Shown one piece after another: positions 14,501 through 24,613 of a DNA stretch of 64,000 nt. The translations under genes and the position numbers were made by a program. This stretch comes from Saprospiraceae bacterium (lineage in GTDB: Bacteria > Bacteroidota > Bacteroidia > Chitinophagales > Saprospiraceae), in contig JADJVN010000016.1 in the NCBI GenBank assembly GCA_016710585.1, positions 1 through 64,000 of the forward strand, read 5' to 3'. The notes beneath the pieces were generated by a model. The model saw only the letters and a list, made by a program, of their open reading frames with translations, searched no databases and was not told the origin of the DNA. The first letter of the stretch is position 1, and every line of letters begins with the position of its first letter.

Positions 14501-17500
14501 TTGTAGATCCAATAGCTGGAATGTATGTTCCAGCTCCAGCATTAAATGTTCCGCCTATGCCTGTCAATCTACTCCAAGTTCCACCTGAATTCTCACCTGT
14601 CAATAAATTATATAAATTAATTGATACTGTACTATTTTCACAAATTGTAGTAGATGATCCAGTTCCAGCTGTTGGCGCTGCTGTGATTGTTACTGTCGCT
14701 ACTGATGTATCATTTGGACATGGTGATGTGCCTAATACAATATATCTAAATGTACTTGTTGTTGTTCCTGCTAAAACTGTGAAAGTTCCTGCTCCTGAAT
14801 TAAAAGTACCACCAGATCCAGTCAATCTACTCCATGTACCTCCGGTTTGTTCTCCTGTAATTAAAATATTTAAATCAACAATATTTAATGAACCATCACA
14901 CTCTGAAGTATTTCCATCAATTCCAGCGTTTACTGCTTGTTGGATATTGACTGTCACATCTTCTGTATCTGTTGGACATCCACCTCCTCCTACTGTATAT
15001 CTGAATGTAGAAGTTGTAGATCCTATTGCAGGTACAAATGTACCTGCTCCAGCATTGAATGTTCCTCCTGTACCTGTCAATCTACTCCATGTACCTCCTG
15101 AACTCTCACCTGTCAATAAATTAAATAAATTAACTGATGAGGTACTATTTTCACAAACTGTAGTAGATGATCCAGTTCCTGCTGTTGGCGCTGATGTGAT
15201 TGTTACTGTCGCTACTGATGTATCATTTGGACATGGTGATGTGCCTAATACAATATATCTAAATGTACTTGTTGTTGTTCCTGCTAAAACTGTGAAAGTT
15301 CCTGCTCCTGAATTAAAAGTACCACCAGATCCAGTCAATCTACTCCATGTACCTCCGGTTTGTTCTCCTGTAATGACACTAAATAAGTCTATTATTGTTC
15401 CTGAGCCATCACATTCTGTGTCGCTTCCGTCTGTACCAGCGTTTACTGCTTGTTGGATATTGACTGTCACATCTTCTGTATCTGTTGGACATCCACCTCC
15501 TCCTACTGTATATCTGAATGTAGAAGTTGTAGATCCTATTGCAGGTACAAATGTACCTGCTCCAGCATTGAATATTCCTCCTGTACCTGTCAATCTACTC
15601 CATGTACCTCCTGAACTCTCACCTGTCAATAAATTAAATAAATTAACTGATGAGGTACTATTTTCACAAACTGTAGTAGATGATCCAGTTCCAGCTGTTG
15701 GCGCTGCTGTGATTGTTACTGTCGCTACCGATGTATCATTTGGACATGGTGATGTGCCTAATACAATATATCTAAATGTACTTGTTGTTGTTCCTGCTAA
15801 AACTGTGAAAGTTCCTGCTCCTGAATTAAAAGTACCACCAGATCCAGTCAATCACTCCATGTACCTCCGGTTTGTTCTCCAGTAATGATACTATATAAGT
15901 CTATTACTGTTCCTGAACCATCACATTCTGTGTCGCTTCCGTCTGTACCCGCAGACCTAAAAGGACTAACATTTACTGTTACTTCTGATGTATCATTAGG
16001 GCAACCAGGTGCAGATACTATATATCTAAAAATACTTGTAGTCGCACCTGTTGGAATAAAAGTTCCTAATGTAGAGTTGAATGTACCACCAGAACCTGAT
16101 ACTCTGCTCCAAACTCCTCCAGTTGAATCTCCTGAAATTAAACTAGATAACGTAATAGTTAAAGTCGAATTATCACAAACATTAGTTGAACCATTAGTTC
16201 CAGCAACTGGGCAAGTCAAAGCTGTAAACCCAAAATCTAAAGTATGATTATTTGCTCCATAAGATACTAAAAGAAATGTGACTTCTGCATTGTTGCCTAC
16301 TAAGATTCCATCTGAATCAATTTTGTCGATCTCAGAATTTGTTGTTCCTGTTAAATTAGGTGTAGTTAGTATTTTTGTGCCAAGTGAAGTTTGTTTGCTT
16401 CCACCTTGAACGTTTGGAACTCTTATGGTATAATTTGTTCCTGCAATTAGTCCCAAATTATAAATATGTGAAGATGAAGTTGTTCCTAATGGATCAGAAG
16501 AAAATATATAATTACCACTAGAATTTGTTACAGCTGTAGCTATAAGTGTTGATCCATTATATAATTGCACAGTAATACCAGCTAATGCCATTTCATCTGC
16601 ATCTTGAATCCCATTTCCATCTGTATCCATCCATATCCTGTTTCCTACTTCAACAGTAGGATCATCACAGACTACATCACCAGCCGCCATAACGGTTGCT
16701 TTAGCTCTATAACAGAAGTTCCATATTCTGATCTTCCAGTTTCAAAATTGATATATCGTCCACCAGTCTGCGAAGCTGGGTTGCCTGGGTCAGCAAAACC
16801 ACCTACAACAAATCCTGTTCCTGGCACAACAAGTGCACCACCGGTATATAAATTGGGGTGAGAACTTGTTCTTCCATTTTCAAAGAACCAATCATTACCT
16901 GGACCGTTATTGTAATCACCAGGTGGATCAGGTGTGAAATTACCTGGTTGACCACCACCATCAACATTTCTTGTTCTAGCTGTGGAGGTTAATGGACCAG
17001 ATACACCATCATTTTCTAAGGTAAATGTGCCATCTGCATTTCGCCATGTCCTCAACAAATATCCTGGCTCTCTTGTAGATCCAGCATCAACAAAAACCTC
17101 ACGATTCACAAATCCGATAATCATAGCTCCATAATCATCGAATGCTATTGAAAAAAAATGTGGCTGTATTGTCCCAGGATCACCATCTCCATCTCCACTG
17201 GGATAGGTAGTACTCCATGGTGCATGAGGCCAATCACCTCCTAATCGTAACCCAGCAGTTAACCAATCTGGCGTATAACTCAACACTTGAGTAAAAGTAT
17301 TGCTTACTGGATTCATTTCATAAGCTTTAACTTGCAAATTGGCAGCAGTGCCTGAATTGGCATCGCAAACACCTCCTATATATAAATTTCCTGCATGAAA
17401 ATCCAAAGCTCCAGGTCTAAACGTACCATTTGTACAACTTGCATTGGGTAGTGCAATTTCAGTTACGACAAGTGGAGCACCTGTATAACCTCCGCCTGGA

Positions 17501-18450
17501 ATAGTTGCATAATTTATTCCACTAATATCTATCTTAATAAGATTTCTTTTTCCCATATTGATAGCATATAAGGTTTTCCCATCATCAGAGATTGCAATGC
17601 CTCCTAAACCATGAGTACCAAAAGTACCGTCAATAGAAGGAGAAATTGCTGAAGTGCTTATACCGAAAGCACCCAAATCCACTAATAACTTATTTGAAAC
17701 GTAGGAATTTCCTGCCCCAGAGTAATTTGCAATTCTGATGACATCTTCTCCAACAGGATCTGCAGGAAACACTGTTGTAAGATCGCTACTTATTGTAGTA
17801 AAAAAACCTAAATTTGTGCCTTTTTGAACTGCAATTCCATAAGCCACCCCAGCTGCCGAAATCGGTATGTCATCTGTATGTGGTGTAGTAGATCCTCCAG
17901 AACCCATCATATTAACTGCTCTTCGGTCTGCTGTATAATCCCACGATCTAAGCCCAAAATCTGTCCCATCAGAATCTAAACCTGAAGAAAACATAACACG
18001 CATCACACCATCTGGATCACACGTATTTGCAACATATACACCTTGATTTACATTAGTTGCATTACCTAAGGCAAATTGCACTGAAGAACCTGACCCAATG
18101 GCTTGAGCACCGTCTAAATATCCATCAGGATATGTAAATTCCAGTCGGTACATTGTAGAAGTGTTTGTTCCAGTAATAGTGTAAGTTCCATTTGTTGCTG
18201 AAGTAGCTGTAAACATTGCACCAGCAGCATCAGTAGCTTTTACAGTAACAAATGCAAATGGCACTTCTGTTGCAGTCTCATAAGTTCCGTTATTATTTCC
18301 ATCCATGAAAATAGTACCAGAAATTTGAGCATTAATTTGTGTTATAACACAAATTAATAAGACAAAAGCCATAAGTATTGCTTCTAGAATTCTTCTAGAA
18401 TTCTTGACGAGACCAAAAAATGGTAAGTGTGAAGATTTATTCATATTCAT
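2541..18450 (-). CDS. Giant multi-repeat surface adhesin with SdrD B-like, DUF11-like repeats and T9SS type A sorting domain (two frameshifts)
   Basis: One gene in three open pieces (18450-16672, 16690-15848, 15851-2541); repaired length is about 5,303 aa. Order: signal peptide 1-41 (cut before QISG); SdrD B-like domain 42-130; propeller-like region 140-580, shared with the genes at 25-39 kb; SdrD B-like domain about 600-735; ten ~85-aa GGTWSRLTG modules about 750-1600; a Cys-containing domain matching the paralogues' C-terminal domain; three ~155-aa repeats (YRVVYNIQVTNVGG type); fifteen ~164-aa DUF11-like repeats (DLALRK...YNQGN...DYIPxGYxF...GDS) about 2170-4630, each ending in an acidic EDDHDP linker; four SdrD B-like modules (GDKVWKDLDGDGVQDAGE type); an FN3-like stretch; and a C-terminal T9SS type A domain (YPNPVRDLL...SGNYVIRI). 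Role inferred: T9SS-exported, calcium-stabilised surface adhesin or filament. Breaks: a lost A near 16693 and a lost T near 15852 (sibling repeats read AATCTACTCC, here AATCACTCC). The third codon (18444) aligns better as start with its paralogues. Confidence 0.85.
4560..11945 (-). repeat. Fifteen DUF11-like protein repeats of about 164 aa (about 492 bp)
   Basis: Each unit begins with a variant of [IV]x[IV]xDLAL[RK]K, then YGxxVxFxIxVYNQGN, DYIPxGY, PGDS, a WVNYxEI segment, and a long Asp/Asn-rich part ending in EDDHDP. The endings alternate: odd units end in GEEDDHDPxG, even units in [DE]DEDDHDP, except unit 4 which has QDDNDPE. Units 2-3 resemble 6-7, and 10 resembles 12, so the array grew by copying blocks of two and four. 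The acidic linkers could bind calcium (inference). Confidence 0.85.
13640..16200 (-). repeat. Ten ~85-aa modules; near-identical 513-bp (two-module) tandem repeat at about 14100-15900
   Basis: The same landmark (TTGGACATGG, plus-strand reading) recurs at 14201, 14714, 15227 and 15740, exactly 513 bp apart each time. Each 513-bp unit encodes two alternating modules of about 86 and 85 aa built around GGTWSRLTGSGGTFNSGAG and a Cys pair (CPNDT, VCENST). Flanking copies are more diverged, so the central units look recently amplified or homogenised. The array also leaves a long stop-free antisense frame that is not a gene. Copy number here is at risk of assembly collapse. Confidence 0.9.
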
Positions 18451-19078
18451 TCAAAAATTAAGTCATTCAAGTTTTTCAACAAAATCTAGGATCGAAAAAA
18501 CCATCCTTAGAATTTCATGGAAAGCAAATGGAATATTTATCTAATTTATGTTTCAATTCTAAAAAATAAACACATTATTAAATAAAATAATCCATAAACA
18601 AAGGTAAATACAATTTATTATATATTTTAAATTTTTTACATATTTAATTATTTTAATATTTATATAACTGATAATTATTTATTTACACATTAAATAATAT
18701 TATAATTATATTTTGGTGGGTTTCTAAAATTGCTTAATAGAAAAGACATTATTGGCTAATATTTTAATTTATACTTAATGCTATATAGGATTAATAAATA
18801 AATTAAAGGGCTTTAAATCAAAGAAGGAAATTAAGTTTTATGATCAGACCTGGAGAAAAAATAAGATAGTTTTATTTTATATAATATTGTCAGAAATCGA
18901 GACATTTGAGGTGGCCACTTGTAAAATTGTATATATGCAGCCAAGTAAATTGAATTAAAAATCTAAGAAAGCGGGGGAAAAAATAAAATTAATTGATCAA
19001 ATATAATCTTATTTGTTACAATGTTTGTTATTAAATGAAAACTAGAAATGATTGATAATTTACCCATATTTATAACAC
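18451..19078. other. Intergenic spacer, 628 bp, between divergent genes
   Basis: Very AT-rich. It contains a candidate promoter box for the giant gene (18599-18606). A slightly GC-richer patch at about 18890-18985 includes the palindrome GTGGCCAC (18913-18920). I could not identify that patch; a remnant of a mobile-element end is possible but unproven. No convincing coding frame. Confidence 0.5.
18599..18606 (-). promoter_or_regulatory. Candidate Bacteroidota -7 box (TACCTTTG) for the giant adhesin gene
   Basis: On the minus strand the bases read TACCTTTG, a perfect TAnnTTTG. It would give a leader of about 140 nt. The upstream sequence resembles that upstream of the paralogues' boxes (AT-rich, AATAC/ATTAC then TATATTTT). 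No TTG was found at the -33 position. Confidence 0.4.
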
Positions 19079-19765
19079 ATGCCTTTGTTGTTAACTACAT
19101 TAGGGACATTGCTACTTTTTATTTGGACAATTAAAAATTCTTATTCTGAAAAAACACAAAAACACACGATTTCAATTCTTATTTGCTTGACAATTTGGTT
19201 GGTTATTCAATCTATTTTATCATTGAAAAATTTTTATAAGGCCGACACAAGTTCCTTTCCACCAAATATAATATTGTTTGGAATTATGCCTACCATTTTG
19301 ACTTTTATCTACCTTTTTGGTAGCCAAAATGGAAAAAAATTTATTTTTAGTTTGCCCTTAAAAAATCTTACTTATATAAACATTGTAAGAATTCCAGTTG
19401 AAATAGTTTTGTTCTGGTTATTTCTAAACAAAGCTATTCCTGAACTTATGACTTTTGAAGGAAAGAATTATGATATTGTAGCTGGGATCTCGGCTCCAAT
19501 TGTTGCATATTTTGGGATAACGAAAACAAAATTAAGAAGTCATATTGTTCTGGTTTGGAACTTTATTTGTTTAGGGCTTTTATTGAATATTGTTATTATT
19601 GCATTATTTTCAGCTCCTTCGCCAATTCAGAAATTTGCATTTGAACAGCCCAACATAGCAATTTTAAATTTTCCATTTAGTCTCTTGCCTACATTTATCG
19701 TCCCCATTATATTATTTGGACATTTAGTTTCAATCATACAATTATTAAAATTTAAAATAAATTAA
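19079..19765 (+). CDS. Polytopic membrane protein of unknown function
   Basis: 228 aa, strongly hydrophobic, with about six or seven membrane segments visible (residues near 3-17, 30-48, 62-80, 100-118, 130-146, 158-178, 200-222). Two codons before the ATG is a stop, which fixes the start. Polar stretches such as PELMTFEGKNYDI and SAPSPIQKFAFEQPNIA look conserved from memory of similar Bacteroidota hypothetical proteins, but I know no assigned function. It is the only plus-strand gene in the first 57 kb, divergent from the giant adhesin and convergent with the next gene (15 bp apart), so it is probably unrelated to the adhesin cluster. Confidence 0.7.
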   Translation: MPLLLTTLGTLLLFIWTIKNSYSEKTQKHTISILICLTIWLVIQSILSLKNFYKADTSSFPPNIILFGIMPTILTFIYLFGSQNGKKFIFSLPLKNLTYINIVRIPVEIVLFWLFLNKAIPELMTFEGKNYDIVAGISAPIVAYFGITKTKLRSHIVLVWNFICLGLLLNIVIIALFSAPSPIQKFAFEQPNIAILNFPFSLLPTFIVPIILFGHLVSIIQLLKFKIN

Positions 19766-19780
19766 AAAAAAACTTAATAT

Positions 19781-20689
19781 TTAATGCAATTCAATTTTCT
19801 TCAAAATCCAATTCTTCCCTACTTTATTATATTTATATTCAAGATAAGACTCATTCTCATGACCTGGTATTGAAAAACTAAAATCAAAGGGAACAAGGCT
19901 AATTTTTAATATATTATCTTGATTAAATTTAATTTTTTTGGCTTCATAATTAACCATAAATCGCTCATCATTGAGATTGATTTCTAAATTTGGAGCAGAA
20001 ATAAAATGGCCGTCATTACTAACTTCAATACTAGATATACCATCTGCTCTTAGATCACCAAAAAATAATTTTTTCTTTCCTCCTATCTTAGCCAAAGAAA
20101 GCCCTAAAGCATCAATTTCGCTGATAGAATCAATTAATATGTAATCATCATTTCGTGTGAAATGTAAAGAATAAATTTTGCCTTTTGCTTTAGTTTTTGT
20201 AGAACCTTTTATTGATGAAACAAAAAGTAGATCAGACTCACAGTCATAGCAAATTCCCATTAATCCAAAATCAGTACAACTAGTATCTCCATAAAATTGA
20301 AAAACACTCTCCATTTCGCCTGTTTGAGAATGAATTCGATAAAGTTTATTTTGCTCACAAGGAGGATTATAATAATTATTAATATATGGTGTCGGACAAA
20401 CAAACACATGCCCCGTTGGGGCAATAACAAAAGATCCCAGAGCACCTCCAAGTTTCCATGAAGGGTGTGAATATCGATATGGAGGATTATTGTTTTTAGG
20501 AAACAATTCAACTAAATGAAAACCAATTCTATACTTTTCAAATGTACTTAAATAAACCTTCATTCCAGGAGGAGTTAGTTTTTTGACAAACAAAGGATTA
20601 CCCTTGCAATCAGAAAGTGGAATAACATCTTGACTGAAACAAATTTTAAAAAATAACATTAAAAAAATAATCGTGAATTTACTTTTCAT
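19781..20689 (-). CDS. Secreted protein with propeller-like sequence, unknown function
   Basis: 302 aa with a clear signal peptide (MKSKFTIIFLMLFFKICFS, then QD). The body has short beta-rich repeats, e.g. GSFVIAPTGHVFVCP, LMGICYDCESDLLFVSS and GLSLAKIGGKKKLFFGD, reminiscent of beta-propeller blades and loosely of the propeller regions of the neighbouring adhesins. No catalytic motif was recognised and no T9SS domain is visible. Its ATG overlaps the end of the upstream gene by 11 bp (20679-20689), so the two are almost certainly translated from one message. Confidence 0.65.
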   Translation of the reverse strand: MKSKFTIIFLMLFFKICFSQDVIPLSDCKGNPLFVKKLTPPGMKVYLSTFEKYRIGFHLVELFPKNNNPPYRYSHPSWKLGGALGSFVIAPTGHVFVCPTPYINNYYNPPCEQNKLYRIHSQTGEMESVFQFYGDTSCTDFGLMGICYDCESDLLFVSSIKGSTKTKAKGKIYSLHFTRNDDYILIDSISEIDALGLSLAKIGGKKKLFFGDLRADGISSIEVSNDGHFISAPNLEINLNDERFMVNYEAKKIKFNQDNILKISLVPFDFSFSIPGHENESYLEYKYNKVGKNWILKKIELH

Positions 20690-22433
20690 GCTTCATTGGA
20701 ATTAGCATTGGCCCCATATAACAAGGATAAGTCTTATACTGTTTTACACCTAAAACTGAAACTGTCTCTGCCCAACAATATTCTGCACCTTTGCTATTCT
20801 CATTTTTTGCCTGAGGCACATACCATATTATAAAATCGGAATCAGAAACTGGTTCAGGTATTGAGTCGATAAATTTCTCTGGACCTTGCTCATAATTAGT
20901 ATTACAACATTGACCAAGGGAGGGTAAATCATTATCTCCTTCCTCTTTATTCTTGTGATGCAAAGAAATATAAGTATAAGCAAAATCTTGCTTTCCACCG
21001 TCTTGAAACTGCCCCATTGAAGGTTGGATTCCATAAGTCCATTGATCTGACTTTATCTTGTACAATAGGTTTTCTGGAGCAAGTTTTGAGATTTCATCAT
21101 GAAGAAAATAGGTCTCAAAATTGATCTCGTCCCAATCGCTTTTTCCCCATTGATAAAATGACTTATTTCCACCATAAAAATGGATCCTGAATACAGGTCT
21201 ATAGGTACCATTACTTCCACAACCTCGTCCTAATGATGCAGCTCCTACTCGAACTCTACCATCATTATAAAACTCGTATTTTTGTTCATAATTATAATTA
21301 CATGGTTGTGGCCATAAATCAGAACTATAAATCTGAGTAAGCCTTAATCCGACCGCTTGTCCATTCTCTATAATGGTATCCCATTCCGGAATTTGGATCG
21401 CACCTACTACTGCTGAACTGTAGTATGGGCATCCCACTGCATCACTATAACCAAATTTTTCTGTAGGAGAATAACTCACGTGCCAATCCACTAATTTACA
21501 GCTTTCTAATATTTTTTTACCTTGATATTTTACATCAGAAATTCTAAGACCATCAGAGCTAGTTAGGCCATAATTAAACTCCCAAAGATCATTTTTAAAT
21601 TGTTTATCTCTTATGCAATAACAATCATAAATATATTCATTTTGAAGATTCTTCTCTGTAAAATTAGGAGCAGCAATAGTATCATTTGCGCCCACTTCAG
21701 TCCAGCGAAATCCTACAATATCTATATCTGTCAAATCTACTATAGCCCATAATGCTTTTCCATTATATACTATGGTTGGAGCCACACATAAATGTCTTGA
21801 ACGCTCACATTTAGACCTAGCCAATGAAGTCTTTGTGCTCGCCATGATAACATCTTCTTCTGTTGGTCGAAAACCTAAAATAGCTCGCACTTCTGGATGA
21901 TGCAAAACTAATTCTACAGCAAGTTTTTCCATCCTTTCACTGATCTGTGGTTGTAGATATTTGACGTGATCTATTAGTAAAATTTCACTTAAGCTAACAT
22001 CCACAATAGCCAAACTAGTAATATTTTCATTAAAGTTGAACATTTCAACTTTATAACAATTTCCAGTTTTACATTTGCCCATTAGGTAAGGATTCATATC
22101 TGACCAATTCAGCCTGTGCACTGAGGTAATTTCACATCGATCAAATTCACCATAAGATGTCCCCAAAGTATACAAGTTAAAGACAGAGTCTCTGAAACAT
22201 AAGGATTGCGCTTTATTTGCTCGCCAATCAGGACTTAAAAGATATCGATAAGGCAACTTTGAATTCAAAATCGAATCAATATTACTCAATTCTTTGCGTC
22301 TAATGCTATTGTAATGTTTAAATCGTGGATCAATATTATACTTCCGAGACAACAATTTTTGTTCTTGGCTTAACATTATACTGCTGAACAATAATGCACA
22401 ATTCAATAAACTAATTTTGATCATATTATTCAT
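20679..22433 (-). CDS. Secreted copper-amine-oxidase-like protein, copper ligands apparently lost
   Basis: 584 aa; signal peptide MNNMIKISLLNCALLFSSIMLS. The pattern follows the copper amine oxidase (CuAO) family: an N-terminal region ending in AIVDLTDIDIVGFRW, then GLRISDVKYQGKKILESC, an Asp in GYSDAVG where CuAO has its catalytic base, NYE (within PCNYNYEQKYEFYNDG) where CuAO has the Asn-Tyr-Asp/Glu topaquinone site, and a C-terminal DFIIWYVP strand. The His-x-His copper pair normally some 40-50 residues after the cofactor Tyr is not visible; the aligning stretch reads YRPVFRIHF. The third His near the C-terminus is also not evident. Inference: an exported CuAO-fold protein that either does not make topaquinone or uses other ligands. 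It is co-transcribed with the 302-aa gene downstream (11-bp overlap). Confidence 0.55.
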   Translation of the reverse strand: MNNMIKISLLNCALLFSSIMLSQEQKLLSRKYNIDPRFKHYNSIRRKELSNIDSILNSKLPYRYLLSPDWRANKAQSLCFRDSVFNLYTLGTSYGEFDRCEITSVHRLNWSDMNPYLMGKCKTGNCYKVEMFNFNENITSLAIVDVSLSEILLIDHVKYLQPQISERMEKLAVELVLHHPEVRAILGFRPTEEDVIMASTKTSLARSKCERSRHLCVAPTIVYNGKALWAIVDLTDIDIVGFRWTEVGANDTIAAPNFTEKNLQNEYIYDCYCIRDKQFKNDLWEFNYGLTSSDGLRISDVKYQGKKILESCKLVDWHVSYSPTEKFGYSDAVGCPYYSSAVVGAIQIPEWDTIIENGQAVGLRLTQIYSSDLWPQPCNYNYEQKYEFYNDGRVRVGAASLGRGCGSNGTYRPVFRIHFYGGNKSFYQWGKSDWDEINFETYFLHDEISKLAPENLLYKIKSDQWTYGIQPSMGQFQDGGKQDFAYTYISLHHKNKEEGDNDLPSLGQCCNTNYEQGPEKFIDSIPEPVSDSDFIIWYVPQAKNENSKGAEYCWAETVSVLGVKQYKTYPCYMGPMLIPMKHEK

Positions 22434-22592
22434 ATCTGAATTAAATGCAAATAGTGGATTATAATAATACTTCGAATATTGAAATTATTAATAAATTGAA
22501 AATTTAAGTTTTTAAAAAATCTGATGCGCCCAAAACACATCAAAATACCTCAATAAATATAAAAACAACTATACTGTTTTTTGTTTTAAATG

Positions 22593-24613
22593 CTACCAAA
22601 ATAACAATTTTTTATTACGAGTATTGTTGTATGTTTGAACTTCCAAAATTACGCAATCGGGCAAATTGTGATTCTTTATAATTTTTACATAATTTCCGAA
22701 GCCTCTTTCATAAGAACTGGATTGTATAATCTGACCATTTAAATTATAAATCGTCCAAGATTTTATTGCGTGAAATTGTTCACATTGAATTTCTATTTGA
22801 CTTGGAGTGACAAATATAGAAATTTCCTCTTTAGATTTAGCATCATAATTCAATTCAAGATCAGCTATTGTAATAGGATTTTCATACTCTCTGACATATT
22901 GAACTATTCGATAATAATTCTTTCCTGCTATTGGATTGTTGTCAATACAATCAAACTTGTCATTCATTTCAAAATCCAAAGTGGCAATATTAATCCATAT
23001 TTTTTTCAATTCATTATATTTTTGAAATTGCGCAATACCTCTATAATGAAAATTTGAAATCTTAAACTCTATACGCTCTTGCTTTACATGTGATATTAAT
23101 TCTATTTTATTTAAACCTAAAACTCTTGATAAATTAGGACAATCATTCATTGGTTTCAAAAAACAAGGATCAACATCTTGAGGTAACAGAGGAGTTATAG
23201 TTATTGGCGCAGCAGAATACTCATCTGAACCTATATCAAATACTGAAATTCTTGACTGCCCATCAAAATCTATGATAGGTGGCACCACTGCTCCGCTATC
23301 TATCAAAAGACTAGAAATATTTAATCTATACAATTCCTCTTGTGTGTCGTAAACTAAATCAGGATTAAAATTAAGCCACCCTGTAGATGTTATACCCAAA
23401 TTTGAGCCATAGTAATGATTTCTTGTATAAAATATATTTGTTGGAATATTATCATATTTAATAAATGGTCCTTGTATTGCTGATAACAAATTATTTGAAA
23501 AAAATATAGAATCTGCATTAACAGTCCCACCAGGTACCCCTATTCTAATAAGTGGATCATCACAATTCACAAAAGAGTTATTCCAAATTCTACTATTATA
23601 AACTTTCCAATAGCCATTAGCGGCTGGATTAGCGTCTCCATTCATTATTGTTATTGGAGCTCTAAGATCACTTGAAGATGCTCCAATAAGATCTTGAAAA
23701 TAATTATTGTAAATTTCATGATTCCCATCTATTACTCTTACACCAGAACTTCCAGGATAATTTTCACCCAGAAAAAAATTCCCATGAACAAAACAATTGG
23801 CACCATGTCTTAATGTGAGTTGACCATTATTAGCTCTGAATGTATTATATCTATATGTATTATATTCACTTTTGTTTGAAATTATTTCAATTTCACCATC
23901 ACAATGTTCAAATAGATTAAACTCAAAAATATTAAATCCATTTGTCCTTGAGGTATTACTATCCCCAACTCTTATTGTTTCGCCACCATTTCCTCCTAAT
24001 GGCAAAGTTCTATCCAAAAAATAATTATGATCTATTTTATGATAAGTTGAAGGTGATTCGTTTGGAAAGCCACCTGCACTCGCATACCAAACTACTAAAG
24101 TCGGCCCGTAATTCGATTTGCCTTCAAATCTATTATGATCTACTCTATTATTAGTTCCATAAATAGATACCCATTTGTTATCAATAGAGTTATTTGAATT
24201 ATAATAGTATATATGTGAGTTTGTAAATCTACAATGATTAGCCAAAATAGAGCTATTCCTAAATTCAACTATATGATTTGTTCCTAATGAGGATGGATTT
24301 GGATTTTGGAATTTTAGTCCATAAACTACTAAATAATTACCAAAAATTTTAATTCTAGATGATCCTCCAGCTTAATAGTTCCAGGAATCTCAGGCATTAA
24401 AACTATTGGATTAGATAATGTGCCATTTGCACCACCAAATAATATAAGTTGATCAGTCCAAATATTACCTACCATTATTAATGTATCACCTGGTGCACCC
24501 ACATTCATTGCTGTGGTAATTTCTGCTGCACTCGAAACCATTACTCTTCTACCAAATAAATTTGTAGAGAAAATAAAAATTAAAAAAAATATAGACAAAT
24601 GTTTCATTCTCAT
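22593..24613 (-). CDS. Polysaccharide lyase family 6 (chondroitinase B / alginate lyase-like), secreted; one frameshift
   Basis: Two frames (24613-24329 and up to 22593) join into about 673 aa after repair of a 1-nt loss near 24365, where a G is missing from the minus-strand GGAGG run; the continuation reads GSSRIKIFGNYLVVYGLKF. Signal peptide MRMKHLSIFFLIFIFSTNLFG. The body is a right-handed beta-helix with PL6 signatures: HNYFLDR, GGETIRVGDS, EIISNKSEYN carrying the catalytic-type Lys, and LTLRHGANCFVHGNFF carrying the catalytic-type Arg, then GVRVIDGNHEIYNNYF. PL6 enzymes cleave alginate or dermatan/chondroitin chains by beta-elimination; the substrate is not decided here. The C-terminus (SWTIYNLNGQIIQ...) looks like a degenerate T9SS type A domain. 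No SusC/SusD or transporter genes flank it. Confidence 0.8.

Noticed and set aside
14104..15885. A 593-codon open frame on the plus strand
   Set aside because: It is the exact antisense of the 513-bp tandem repeats; its Val/Pro-rich repetitive translation has no domain and no start signal. Absence of stops follows from the repeat.
13640..16200. CRISPR-like appearance of regularly spaced repeats
   Set aside because: The units are coding, continuous without spacers, and 513 bp long; this is protein-repeat DNA.
15845..16695. Programmed ribosomal frameshifting in the giant gene
   Set aside because: The two sites have different contexts, no slippery heptamer or downstream pseudoknot was seen, and at one site the sibling repeats show exactly which base is missing.
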